Made by a program: the position numbers and the translations under genes. From contig CAIVAU010000191.1 of the NCBI GenBank assembly GCA_903903925.1, positions 1-64,000 of the forward strand: 64,000 nucleotides of DNA. Reading direction: 5' to 3'. The notes beneath the pieces are model-generated. The model searched no databases. It saw only the letters and a list, made by a program, of their open reading frames with translations, and was not told where the DNA came from. Position 1 is the first letter of the stretch. Every line of letters starts with the position of its first letter. Origin of the DNA: an uncultured cyanobacterium (lineage in GTDB: Bacteria; Cyanobacteriota; Cyanobacteriia; Cyanobacteriales; Nostocaceae). Of the stretch, positions 1 through 8,270 are shown one piece after another.

Positions 1-105
1 CCCACGGATTTATCCGTAACAAAAAATAAAATCTGTTGCGAGACGCGCAGCGCGAGAAACTCTCTCGTCCTTGTTTGAATCCCACTGCTTAAGCTGTGGG
101 ATCAT
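1..105. repeat. Possible IS200/IS605-type end relic
   Basis: A short hairpin near position 4-17 (ACGGAT/ATCCGT) and a second at about 81-101 (CCCAC...GTGGG preceded by GTTTGAAT) resemble the subterminal hairpins of IS200/IS605 family elements. No transposase or TnpB reading frame is present here. Similar CCCACG...CGTGGG hairpins recur at 11616-11635. The assignment rests on resemblance only. Confidence 0.3.
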
Positions 106-106
106 A

Positions 107-137
107 GCTGCCTTCTGCCCTCTGCCCTCTGCCTTCT
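107..137. repeat. Short tandem heptamer repeat (TCTGCCC type)
   Basis: About four tandem copies of a 7-base unit, TCTGCCC/TCTGCCT. Heptameric tandem repeats of this kind are common between genes in filamentous cyanobacteria. Confidence 0.7.
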
Positions 138-226
138 CAATGTTGACTTTTTTTGTTAATCCATGCTGAATCAGGGAATATGGAAGTGTACTGAAATCGA
201 AGCCTGAACGGCGACGACTGATCGTT

Positions 227-1951
227 GTGCAAACAGTTGACTTTACGACCCTGACAGCGGCTTGTAGCGAAATCCGCCATTTCCTGTTACCATCTCGCCT
301 GGAACACGTCTATCAGCGCGATCGCCACACTATTTCCATAGCACTCCGCACCATGAAACAACGGAGTTGGCTCTCAATTTCTTGGCATCCCCAAGCGGCT
401 CACATTTGCATCGGCGATCCACCACCAAGAACACCAGATACTTTTACTTTTAGTCAACAACTGCTACACCAGTTAAACGGTCTGGCGTTGGTGGCGATAG
501 AAGAGATCGCCCCTTGGGAACGTGCAGTGGATTTGCAATTTGCCCGTCGTCCAGGAGAAGCCGCCCTGTATCACCTGTACGTTGAAATTATGAGCAAATA
601 CAGCAACGTCATTTTCACTGATGCCGCCAAGATCATTATCACTGCCGCTCACCAAGTCAGCCAGCAAAAATCCAGTGTTCGTCCTATACTCACGGGACAA
701 CCTTATGAAACTCCACCCACTCTCACTAGTACCACCCCTAGTTTGAGTGAATCACAAGAACGTTGGCAAGAACGGTTAAGCTTAGTACCAGGAGTCATCC
801 AGCGTCAGGCACTAAAAACCTATCGTGGTCTTTCTCCTGCACTGTTACAGTCGATGCTGATAGCTGCAAATTTAGATCCAGACAGCACAACCGATACTCT
901 CAACCCCTCGGATTGGCAACGACTATTTCCCCGCTGGCAAGAATGGCTACAAGCCTTGAAAGCGGAAAAGTTTGAACCTGCTTGGACAAGTCATGGGTAT
1001 ACTGTACTTGGTTGGGGGGCAATCAAACCAGCTAACAATATTCAAGAATTACTCAACCGCTACTACACAGACCAATTTAATCAGCAGACATTCTCTCAAC
1101 TGCGGCATCAGTTGAGTCAAAAACTTAATAATATCTTAGAAAAACTGCGGAGTCGCGCTACTACCTTTGAGCAACGGTTGCAGCAATCTACTCAAGCAGA
1201 TGAATATCGGCAAAAAGCTGACTTGTTAATGGCGTATCTGCAAGAGTGGCAACCAGGAATGAAGGAAATTAACCTCCCTGACTTTGAGACTGGCAAACCT
1301 ATTGCGATCGCCCTACAACCAGATAAAAATGCGGTGCAAAATGCTCAAAGTCTTTATAAACAGCATCAGAAACTTAAACGTGCCCGCATTGCTGTAGAAC
1401 CACTACTGGCAGAAGTCACAGCGGAAATTGAGTATTTAGAGCAAGTAGAAGCGGCGATCGTCCAAATAGATAACTACCAATCAGCAGAAGACTTACAAGC
1501 TTTAGAAGAAATTCGCGAGGAACTCATTCAGCAACGATATTTAGAAGATCCAGAATACAAGAGCCACAGTTCAACTGTCGCTGCTAGTACCAACTTTTAT
1601 CGTTACCGCACTCCCAGTGGTTTTGAAGTCTTAATTGGTCGCAACAATCGCCAGAATGACCAATTGACGTTTCGTGTGGCTGGGGATTATGATTTATGGT
1701 TCCATGCTCAAGAAATTCCAGGGAGCCATGTGCTACTACGTTTAGAACCTGGTGCTGTCCCAGAAGTCGCTGATTTGCAGTATACTGCAAACCTTACGGC
1801 ATACTACAGTCGCGGTCGTCAAAGCGATCAAGTCCCAGTGGTTTATACTCAACTAAAGCACGTCTACAAACCCAAGGGAGCCAAACCGGGAATTGCTATT
1901 TACAAGCAAGAGCGTGTTATCTGGGGACAGCCACAAAGTTTCAGGGGTTAG
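227..1951 (+). CDS. rqcH: RqcH/NFACT family ribosome-rescue factor
   Basis: A 574-residue protein of the NFACT (Rqc2/RqcH, formerly fibronectin-binding protein A) family. Family members bind the obstructed large ribosomal subunit with peptidyl-tRNA and direct C-terminal alanine tailing of the stalled chain. The N-terminal NFACT-N domain covers roughly residues 1-200. A helix-rich, coiled-coil middle with many Gln, Leu and Glu covers about 280-440. The C-terminal NFACT-R domain carries the conserved DLWFHA...PGSHV motif near residues 490-505. The start is GTG at 227. Length is normal for a cyanobacterial member. It is monocistronic, with a gap of more than 800 bases downstream. Confidence 0.9.
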   Translation: MQTVDFTTLTAACSEIRHFLLPSRLEHVYQRDRHTISIALRTMKQRSWLSISWHPQAAHICIGDPPPRTPDTFTFSQQLLHQLNGLALVAIEEIAPWERAVDLQFARRPGEAALYHLYVEIMSKYSNVIFTDAAKIIITAAHQVSQQKSSVRPILTGQPYETPPTLTSTTPSLSESQERWQERLSLVPGVIQRQALKTYRGLSPALLQSMLIAANLDPDSTTDTLNPSDWQRLFPRWQEWLQALKAEKFEPAWTSHGYTVLGWGAIKPANNIQELLNRYYTDQFNQQTFSQLRHQLSQKLNNILEKLRSRATTFEQRLQQSTQADEYRQKADLLMAYLQEWQPGMKEINLPDFETGKPIAIALQPDKNAVQNAQSLYKQHQKLKRARIAVEPLLAEVTAEIEYLEQVEAAIVQIDNYQSAEDLQALEEIREELIQQRYLEDPEYKSHSSTVAASTNFYRYRTPSGFEVLIGRNNRQNDQLTFRVAGDYDLWFHAQEIPGSHVLLRLEPGAVPEVADLQYTANLTAYYSRGRQSDQVPVVYTQLKHVYKPKGAKPGIAIYKQERVIWGQPQSFRG

Positions 1952-2104
1952 TTGTTAGTTTTCCCCAAGGTTTCCAAGGTCTCCGGCTTTTTCTCCGATT
2001 GAACTCTTCTTAAAGATAGAGGCTAATTACCTGATCTTTTATCTTTTTTTTATAAAGTTCCACAAACAATCTGTGTTGACTGTTACAATAACCTAAAGTG
2101 TAAA

Positions 2105-2216
2105 GAAAAATTGCTCGTCAGGTTTTGGGAACGTGCATTTTGGGTTTTACTTTCTTGAGAAGACAACGCGAAGAGAAAATTTTAATAGACCAGCTGTAGT
2201 AGGCTGGTCGTTTTTT
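2105..2216 (+). ncRNA. Possible small RNA ending in an intrinsic terminator
   Basis: A terminator-like hairpin with a T-run lies about 240 bases after the rqcH stop, with no reading frame leading into it. TTGACT at 2076-2081 is followed 17 bases later by TGTAAA, a weak sigma70-like promoter. A transcript of about 110 nt could run between them. This is an inference from promoter/terminator spacing; the hairpin could simply end the rqcH transcript. Confidence 0.25.
2188..2216 (+). terminator. Rho-independent terminator
   Basis: Inverted repeat GACCAGC / GCTGGTC with an 8-base loop, followed by G and six T. Textbook intrinsic terminator geometry on the plus strand. Confidence 0.7.
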
Positions 2217-2396
2217 AATGCAATTAATTCAAATAAGCTGATGTGCATTTAGCTTGCAATCTTTCTGACTAGGGGAGTTGAGAGTCAAAAGCTAGGAAGT
2301 TCGATACTCCGTCAGTTGATATTGATACGACAACTCAACTCTTATTAAATATATTTTGCAATAATTTTTAAGAAACACGGGAACATGGGACATTGG

Positions 2397-2520
2397 AAGC
2401 TTGGGGTGCATCCCATTTTCGTAAAGTCGTAGTGCGAGCCGGAAAGCTCGCTTGTAGTACACGTGAGCTTTCCGGCTCACACTACTGTCTTTTTGCAAAA
2501 CTGGGATGCTCCCGAAGCTT
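2397..2520. repeat. 124-bp imperfect inverted repeat, MITE-like
   Basis: The whole segment folds on itself. The outer ends read AAGCTT...GCATCCCA and its complement. The inner arms at 2431-2451 and 2463-2483 share GAGCCGGAAAGCTC, around a CGTGAG/GTACAC centre. Mismatches are scattered along the arms. No coding potential is convincing. It may be a non-autonomous mobile element or a REP-like hairpin; no clear target duplication was found. Confidence 0.55.
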
Positions 2521-2788
2521 GTAGGGACTCTCTTCTCCACTCCTGTAAGGGCGGGGAGGTGTTTCTCTGTCCAAAACCTACTCAGTATTGAAAGCCCATC
2601 TAGTTTTTTTGAGAAAGATTGCTAATAAATACACTTTCATGATAACTTAACTCAAGTAAATAGTTGAGAATTATTTTAATTTACGAACGTGCCGTGGAGA
2701 GTATTTGCTTCGCTAATACTTTACGGAAACGCTAATTTCTTGCGTAGTTTTGATCACACCAGAAACCCACACAACGGTTCGTTAGCTC

Positions 2789-3793
2789 ATGCCAAATCAA
2801 AATCTGTCTCTTAAAACAGAGTTTTATAGTCGTCGCCAGATCCTAAAACTAGGGTTAGCGTCTGTAGGGCTAACAGGTGCTGGTCTGGTTGTATCTACCC
2901 TTGGGCACAAGCAGAAAACCAAAGTCAAAGTGCCACCTCTTCCCAAAACGGAGGCAACGGCAGCGAATAGCTTCAATCCTCTTTACATGCTGAGGGATTT
3001 TGACTACGGCATAGTCAAACAAGAAAATGGGCGCACTGTCCGAGAATTTAACTTTGAGGCTAGAACCTCAACACTTCAACTCACAAAGGCGGTTGATTTT
3101 GCCTCATGGAATATTAATGGTCGTGTACCAGGCCCGACCATGAGGGTGACCGAAGGCGATCGCGTCCGGGTCATCTTCCACAATCATGCAGGTCATTCCC
3201 ACTCATTGCATTTTCATGGCATTCATTCAGCCGACATGGATGGAGTTGTGCCCATTCGTCATGGCAGCAGCAAGGTGTTTGAATTTGACGCCGAACCTTT
3301 TGGAATACATTTGTACCATTGTCATATTGCTCCCGTCACCCGTCATATTGGCAAGGGTTTGTATGGGATGTTCATCATTGACCCTCGGTCAGGTCGTCCT
3401 CCTGCTGATGAAATAGTGATGGTTATGAGTGGTTATGACGTGAATGAAGATGGGCGGAATGAACTGTATGCCTTTAATGGGATACCAGACTACTACAAAC
3501 AGCATCCCGTCCCAATTCAGCAAGACCAACTCATTCGGCTGTATCTTCTCAACATGACTGAACTTGAACCAGCTTTGACATTTCACATCCATGCCAATAT
3601 GTTTCGAGTTTATCGCACTGGTCGAACCCTAACTCCTAGCGAGGAAACAGACGTGATCACAATGGGGGTCGCCGAACGTCACATTTTAGAATTCAGCTAT
3701 CGGACTCCTGGTATGTATATGTTTCATCCTCATCAAGATCAGATTGCAGAAGCTGGCTGTATGGGGAATTTTCTTGTAGTCGGTAACACCTGA
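2789..3793 (+). CDS. Two-domain multicopper oxidase, Tat-exported
   Basis: A 334-residue protein with two cupredoxin domains, probably periplasmic. The N-terminus has a twin-arginine signal (SRRQILKLG, residues 14-22) followed by a hydrophobic stretch. Domain 1 shows H141-F-H143, then H177-C178-H179, H186 and M194, a complete type 1 copper site plus bridging histidines. Domain 2 has H266-I-H268 and H313-P-H315 but no Cys. The type 1 site is therefore in domain 1 only, as in nitrite-reductase-like or 'type C' two-domain oxidases (inference). A role oxidising metals or phenols is plausible. The neighbours (lipoprotein, Ni/Co permease, Feo) suggest metal handling. The substrate cannot be told from sequence. 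Confidence 0.85.
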   Translation: MPNQNLSLKTEFYSRRQILKLGLASVGLTGAGLVVSTLGHKQKTKVKVPPLPKTEATAANSFNPLYMLRDFDYGIVKQENGRTVREFNFEARTSTLQLTKAVDFASWNINGRVPGPTMRVTEGDRVRVIFHNHAGHSHSLHFHGIHSADMDGVVPIRHGSSKVFEFDAEPFGIHLYHCHIAPVTRHIGKGLYGMFIIDPRSGRPPADEIVMVMSGYDVNEDGRNELYAFNGIPDYYKQHPVPIQQDQLIRLYLLNMTELEPALTFHIHANMFRVYRTGRTLTPSEETDVITMGVAERHILEFSYRTPGMYMFHPHQDQIAEAGCMGNFLVVGNT

Positions 3794-3839
3794 ACCGATT
3801 AACAGCAATTTATCACATCACAATTTTTCAGTCAAAACC

Positions 3840-5186
3840 ATGTTCAAAATTCGTCCTATCTACTACGTGATTGCCGTTATCAGCTTCATGATTTTTGTTG
3901 CCTGTAGTAGTCCAAACAAGCCCAGTGCAGTTACCAGTCCTAGTTCTGTCGTCAGTACTGCTGACAATGCGAGTCAAATACACCCTAGTGATGGTGAAGC
4001 TAAATTCAACATCAACACATCCCTAGAACCTGAACTTGACCTCATTGTGGCGAAATTAAAAATTGATGGACTCTACGACAACATCAACAAGGCACGACCT
4101 TACCAGAACTTGGATGAACTAGTCAGCAAAAATGTCCTGACTCAAGCTCAATTTGACCAAGTTAAACAGATGCTGACCTTGGACAACACACTGACAGGAG
4201 AGGCTAAGGACGTTGACTATTTAGTCAAACTAGGACTGATGAAGGGTCATCTGCTTGTCGCCAAAGAACTGCTAGATCTGAAGCGACCTGCAGAAGCGCT
4301 GCCCCATGTAGGTCATCCGATTGAAGAACTTTACGTCACCGTCGCCGATCAATTTAAAGAACGGGGTGTAGCAGACTTCAAAGAGACGATGGATGAGGCA
4401 AAGGACTGGATCAAGAATAAGCCTCAAGACCCCCAGGTCATGCCGAAGTTTAAAGCTGGCATGGCTGCAGTGGATAAAGCAATCTCCGCTTTACCAGAGA
4501 CTCAACGCAAATCAGCAAAATTTATTCCTCAAGTGATTAATGGTCTTCTTGATTCAGCGAGTGCCGAATATGGGGGAGCAATCAGCGGTAACAAGATTGA
4601 AGAAGTAGACTATCAAGACTCTCGCGGCTTCACGACTTACGCCTATATGCTGTATCAAGATGTCCAACCACAGCTTCAAAAAGACAACTCCAAAGCGCAA
4701 GCGCAATTAAAGACTAGTTTGGATGACCTTCGTAAAACCTGGCCTACTGTTTTACCTCCTTCTAAACCTGTGTTTAGTGGGGATGAGATGGCAGCCAAAG
4801 TGAAAAAAATTGAGCAGATTACCAAGCCTCTGACCTCTACTTCAACCTCTTCTCGGATCAGCAGTGCTAATACCTCAACTATCGCGAGTATTCAGCCTGG
4901 ACTGACCAAGTTCAAAGGTTTCGTCACAGCTTCTTTAACAGCAGCGCAGGCAAAAGATTTAACACAGGCTAAGAAAGAAATGGCTAACGCGGCTGATGCA
5001 TGGGACGAGGTAGAAGATAAGATTAAAGCTAACTCTCTAGATGCCTACAAGACAATAGAGTCAGGAATCTCAGATGTCCAAACCAGTCTTGTCATACCTC
5101 CCAATCCCGATCAAGACAAGTCTGTCAAAGCTTTGGAGTCTCTGTTAAAAACGGTAGATGCCTACAAAGGTCAGCAGCGACAATAG
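3840..5186 (+). CDS. Helical lipoprotein of unknown function
   Basis: A 448-residue protein with a lipoprotein signal (hydrophobic residues 8-20, lipobox FVACSS), so the mature protein is likely membrane-anchored at Cys22. Residues of about 75-110 read like a helix-hairpin-helix segment (INKARPYQNLDELVSKNVL). The rest is predicted mostly helical with many Lys, Gln and Asp. It starts 46 bases after the multicopper oxidase stop on the same strand, so the two probably share a transcript. No enzyme motif was recognised. It could be a metal-binding or scaffold partner of the oxidase. Confidence 0.75.
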   Translation: MFKIRPIYYVIAVISFMIFVACSSPNKPSAVTSPSSVVSTADNASQIHPSDGEAKFNINTSLEPELDLIVAKLKIDGLYDNINKARPYQNLDELVSKNVLTQAQFDQVKQMLTLDNTLTGEAKDVDYLVKLGLMKGHLLVAKELLDLKRPAEALPHVGHPIEELYVTVADQFKERGVADFKETMDEAKDWIKNKPQDPQVMPKFKAGMAAVDKAISALPETQRKSAKFIPQVINGLLDSASAEYGGAISGNKIEEVDYQDSRGFTTYAYMLYQDVQPQLQKDNSKAQAQLKTSLDDLRKTWPTVLPPSKPVFSGDEMAAKVKKIEQITKPLTSTSTSSRISSANTSTIASIQPGLTKFKGFVTASLTAAQAKDLTQAKKEMANAADAWDEVEDKIKANSLDAYKTIESGISDVQTSLVIPPNPDQDKSVKALESLLKTVDAYKGQQRQ

Positions 5187-5270
5187 GTGATCTTCAGCAG
5201 AGTTGGATTGTGTTTTTTCTCGCAACCGACCAAAAAGCTACACCTCGGACATCAATTTGAGGTAATCATA

Positions 5271-6032
5271 GTGATTCTACACAACAATAATAGTAATCTT
5301 TCGCAAGATGTTCTTTGGTTAAATGTCAGTCCTAGTTTGAAACGTTTTGATCAGCCGCTACTGCTGTATCTAGCTGGACAGGTAAAAATCGCTCGGTGGG
5401 AATATTCTCAGACCCAAGATGAAGCTAGCTCTGTGATGAACGCGGTGACGCTACTGTATGACTATCTACAAGAGCGCGATCGCCCAGTTCACTTAATCGG
5501 TCATGGTATGGGAGGGATAATTGGCTTAATCTATGCCCGCCTCCACCCAGAACGAGTCCGCTCTCTGACATTGCTGGCTGTGGCGGCTCAGCCAGCAGTT
5601 ACCTGGCAAGCTCATTACTATGTTCAACGCCAACTTTTGCCCTGTAGTCGCCTAAGGCTTCTAGTTCAAATGGTTCGCAGTCTATTCGGTGAAAGGGTGC
5701 CTTACCCAATAAAGGATTTAGTGACAGCTTTAGACCGGGATTTAGGGAATTCTCCTTCAATGCATTCTCTGTTTAAGCTAGTTAATTTGCCGACGGGAGG
5801 CGTCTCAATGCCATTAATGGTCTGTGGTTGCAAGACCGATCCGGTTGTAGATCCGGTCTCCCTGGCGCTCTGGATTCCTTTGTTGAAGCAGGAAGATTAT
5901 CTGTGGGAATACCCAGAGGGTCGTCACTTTTTTCACTTTTTTCACCCTCAACAGGTCGGAGAGCAGATTCTGGACTTTTGGCAGTCTACAAGCTTATTAC
6001 AGATCAATCGATACAATGCAGGATTTTTGTAG
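5271..6032 (+). CDS. Alpha/beta-hydrolase fold protein lacking the nucleophile Ser
   Basis: About 253 residues from the GTG at 5271, which is preceded by TGAGGT at a proper distance. An upstream GTG at 5187 would abut the previous stop but has no such site. The fold is recognisable from VHLIGHGMGGIIGLIYA, where the nucleophile elbow G-x-S-x-G reads G-H-G-M-G, with Gly in place of Ser. A possible acid (CKTDPVVDP) and His (EGRHFFHFF) remain. It is therefore either a non-hydrolytic member or uses another chemistry. It is third in a same-strand run with the multicopper oxidase and lipoprotein. Confidence 0.75.
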   Translation: MILHNNNSNLSQDVLWLNVSPSLKRFDQPLLLYLAGQVKIARWEYSQTQDEASSVMNAVTLLYDYLQERDRPVHLIGHGMGGIIGLIYARLHPERVRSLTLLAVAAQPAVTWQAHYYVQRQLLPCSRLRLLVQMVRSLFGERVPYPIKDLVTALDRDLGNSPSMHSLFKLVNLPTGGVSMPLMVCGCKTDPVVDPVSLALWIPLLKQEDYLWEYPEGRHFFHFFHPQQVGEQILDFWQSTSLLQINRYNAGFL

Positions 6033-6119
6033 CAAAGATACTGAAGATCAAGTTACCCTTAGAGAGTGGAGGAACCCGATAATTAACAGGCATTCCTGCA
6101 ATTTATGGGATTTTCTTGT

Positions 6120-7211
6120 TTACTTTTTAATGTCCTGATTAGGATTGGTAGTTGCAGTATTGATCACCTCAATGTCATCATACTTTTTAATGCTGTAGAT
6201 GATGGTAGAGAGAATCCAACTGAAAATAAAGATGCCAATAATTAAGTAGCCAATTAAACCAAAATTATCACTCAATTTCCCAATGAAATCCCAGAAAGAA
6301 CCCGTCAGTTTAAACTGGTCACCAATAATGCTAAGAACTTCAATACTACCTACAGCTAAAGCAACTAACACCGAAATCAAGGTGATGGTCATGTTGTAGT
6401 AGAGCTTGCGTATTGGTTTAACAAAAGCCCAGCCATAAGCTCCTAGCATTAGAATGCCATCAGTTGTATCAATCAGGCACATACCTGCGGTGAACAATGC
6501 GGGGAATAACATGATTGACCAGACTGGCATTCCTTGTGATGCACTGGTAGCTGATATCCCTAGTAATCCGACTTCAGTCGCTGTGTCAAAGCCCAATCCG
6601 AAAAGAACGCCAATCGGGAACATGTTCCAACTGCTGCTCACAAGTCTGGTTAAAGGACGAAAAAACCGACCGATTAGTCCTCTCTGGTTCAAAGATTCAT
6701 CCAAGCTCTGTTCGCTATAAGTACCACCCCGCTTGACTCTATGGAAGATCTTGAAGACATCCCAGAGGACAAATGTATTAATTATGGCAATCACTAACAG
6801 AAAAAAGGCTGAAACTCCTGTACCAATTAGCCCACCAATTTCTTTGAGACTGGGAAAGTCCTTTTGAATTACGGTCGTGGCTAGGACAATGGCAACGGAC
6901 ATCGCAATCACAATTGTGGAATGACCCAGAGAGAAGAATAACCCAACACTAACGGGTCGTTTGTGCTCTTGCATGAGTTTGCGTGTGACATTATCAATCA
7001 CTGCTATATGATCCGCATCGACAGCATGACGTAGTCCAAAACTATACGATATGGCTGAAGTGCCCAGCAGCAGGGGATAGCGATAGAAAGCCAAGAACGC
7101 CAATCCCCAGACCAAGATATTCATGCTCATTAAGAATGCATAAATATAGATAATTTTCCGTCTAACGTTTCTGGAACTATCGTTTAAAACCCGTGAAAAT
7201 CCTGAAAGCAT
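6120..7211 (-). CDS. Nickel/cobalt permease, NiCoT family
   Basis: An inner-membrane secondary transporter with about eight hydrophobic segments. The family signature RHAVDADHI lies in the second transmembrane segment. LGFDTATEVGLL and a GHSTIV segment match the other conserved NiCoT motifs. The start is set at ATG 7211 because GGAG sits 7 bases upstream; an in-frame TTG at 7250 has no ribosome site. Ni versus Co preference cannot be read from sequence. It converges with the oxidase/lipoprotein/hydrolase run on the plus strand. Confidence 0.88.
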   Translation of the reverse strand: MLSGFSRVLNDSSRNVRRKIIYIYAFLMSMNILVWGLAFLAFYRYPLLLGTSAISYSFGLRHAVDADHIAVIDNVTRKLMQEHKRPVSVGLFFSLGHSTIVIAMSVAIVLATTVIQKDFPSLKEIGGLIGTGVSAFFLLVIAIINTFVLWDVFKIFHRVKRGGTYSEQSLDESLNQRGLIGRFFRPLTRLVSSSWNMFPIGVLFGLGFDTATEVGLLGISATSASQGMPVWSIMLFPALFTAGMCLIDTTDGILMLGAYGWAFVKPIRKLYYNMTITLISVLVALAVGSIEVLSIIGDQFKLTGSFWDFIGKLSDNFGLIGYLIIGIFIFSWILSTIIYSIKKYDDIEVINTATTNPNQDIKK

Positions 7212-7983
7212 GTATGACTCCAAGTAACGGCAGATTTTGACAAACTTCAAAACAAATCGAACTCTGTACTCGCAAGAGAAAATTGAGCCAGCCTTTGAGT
7301 GGAATGACTCATCAAATTTACTTATATTGACATTGACGTAAGGTTTAGTAAAAACTATCTAGTATCATAAGTCAATCCCTCCAGGAGGCATTTCTGGTTG
7401 AGAAGGCAGTTATGCGGAAGGAACCCACGTTAGTATGAAAACCACGACTGTTGATGATGAACTTTGATAGCAGTTTTGTCCTAGAGCAATAGTAAAGTTT
7501 GCCGGATTGGATACGTCGGGATTGCGGATTTCTGGTGGGTTTTTGACAATACTTCCTGCAGTTGGTCGAACGCAAACAGAAGATGAGGGTGTAGTTTGCG
7601 CTATCCCTGGCAACACATATATCAGCCATCTTTCGATTGGCTGTCAAAAGAATCATCTGATTGGCTTGAGCAATTCGCCAAACAATTCGATCATTGCTAT
7701 CAATGGGTAACTCAATCTCTTGAAAAGAGATGAAACGGATAGGGAAAACCTCAAGTCAGCCTTGATTCGCAATGTTACCTAACATAACTACTGCATGTCT
7801 TTCAAGATTATGGTCAATCAGGAAAATCATGCCGTTTTTGTATGTGCTACTTTTAAGTCTTACATTCCTCATGGAATTGCTCAACTCTAACATCAGTTAA
7901 TTCTGTACTCCCAATTGACAGTTGGTTTCCTTGAACACTGAAGGCAGTAGCCTGCAAAGCTGCCAACAAATTGTTAACAGCGC
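7212..7983. other. Intergenic region without supported features
   Basis: About 770 bases between the Ni/Co permease and feoC. Only short overlapping reading frames occur, none with ribosome sites or recognisable motifs. No hairpin array or RNA was identified. It could hold gene debris, but none could be assigned. Confidence 0.5.
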
Positions 7984-8214
7984 CTACCCAATCTCACTGT
8001 TGACCCATTCGTAAAATTCTATCGCCTCTGGAGCGCAGCTATGACATCCACCGCATTTTTTTCCATCCTCCATCTTGCGGACTCGACCCTTGCGAATCAG
8101 GCGGTTAAGCATTCCGCGTAAAGCATCTGCTTCAATTCGGAAGTGAAGTACCAAATCAGCAAGAGAAGCTTTTTTGTGTTGGGCAAGAAATTGTTGTAGT
8201 TCGCTTAAAATCAT
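7984..8214 (-). CDS. feoC: FeoC-like winged-helix protein
   Basis: A 76-residue protein with an N-terminal winged helix (SELQQFLAQHKKASLADLVLHF...GMLNRLIRKGRVRKM) and a C-terminal cysteine cluster CGGCHSC. FeoC proteins carry such Cys and are thought to sense iron or oxygen, perhaps by an Fe-S cluster, and to stabilise FeoB. It follows feoB by 56 bases on the same strand, the usual enterobacterial feoABC order. Confidence 0.8.
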   Translation of the reverse strand: MILSELQQFLAQHKKASLADLVLHFRIEADALRGMLNRLIRKGRVRKMEDGKKCGGCHSCAPEAIEFYEWVNSEIG

Positions 8215-8270
8215 GTTTTTATCAATGAAGGTAGGAGGAAAACTGCCCTTACAAAACCGCTCACAAATAA

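Noticed and set aside
2292..2540. An 82-codon minus-strand frame
   Set aside because: It lies across the 124-bp hairpin element and has no family features; judged non-coding.
7372..7710. Overlapping short reading frames on both strands downstream of the Ni/Co permease gene
   Set aside because: No ribosome sites, no recognisable motif and mutual overlap; no basis to call a gene.
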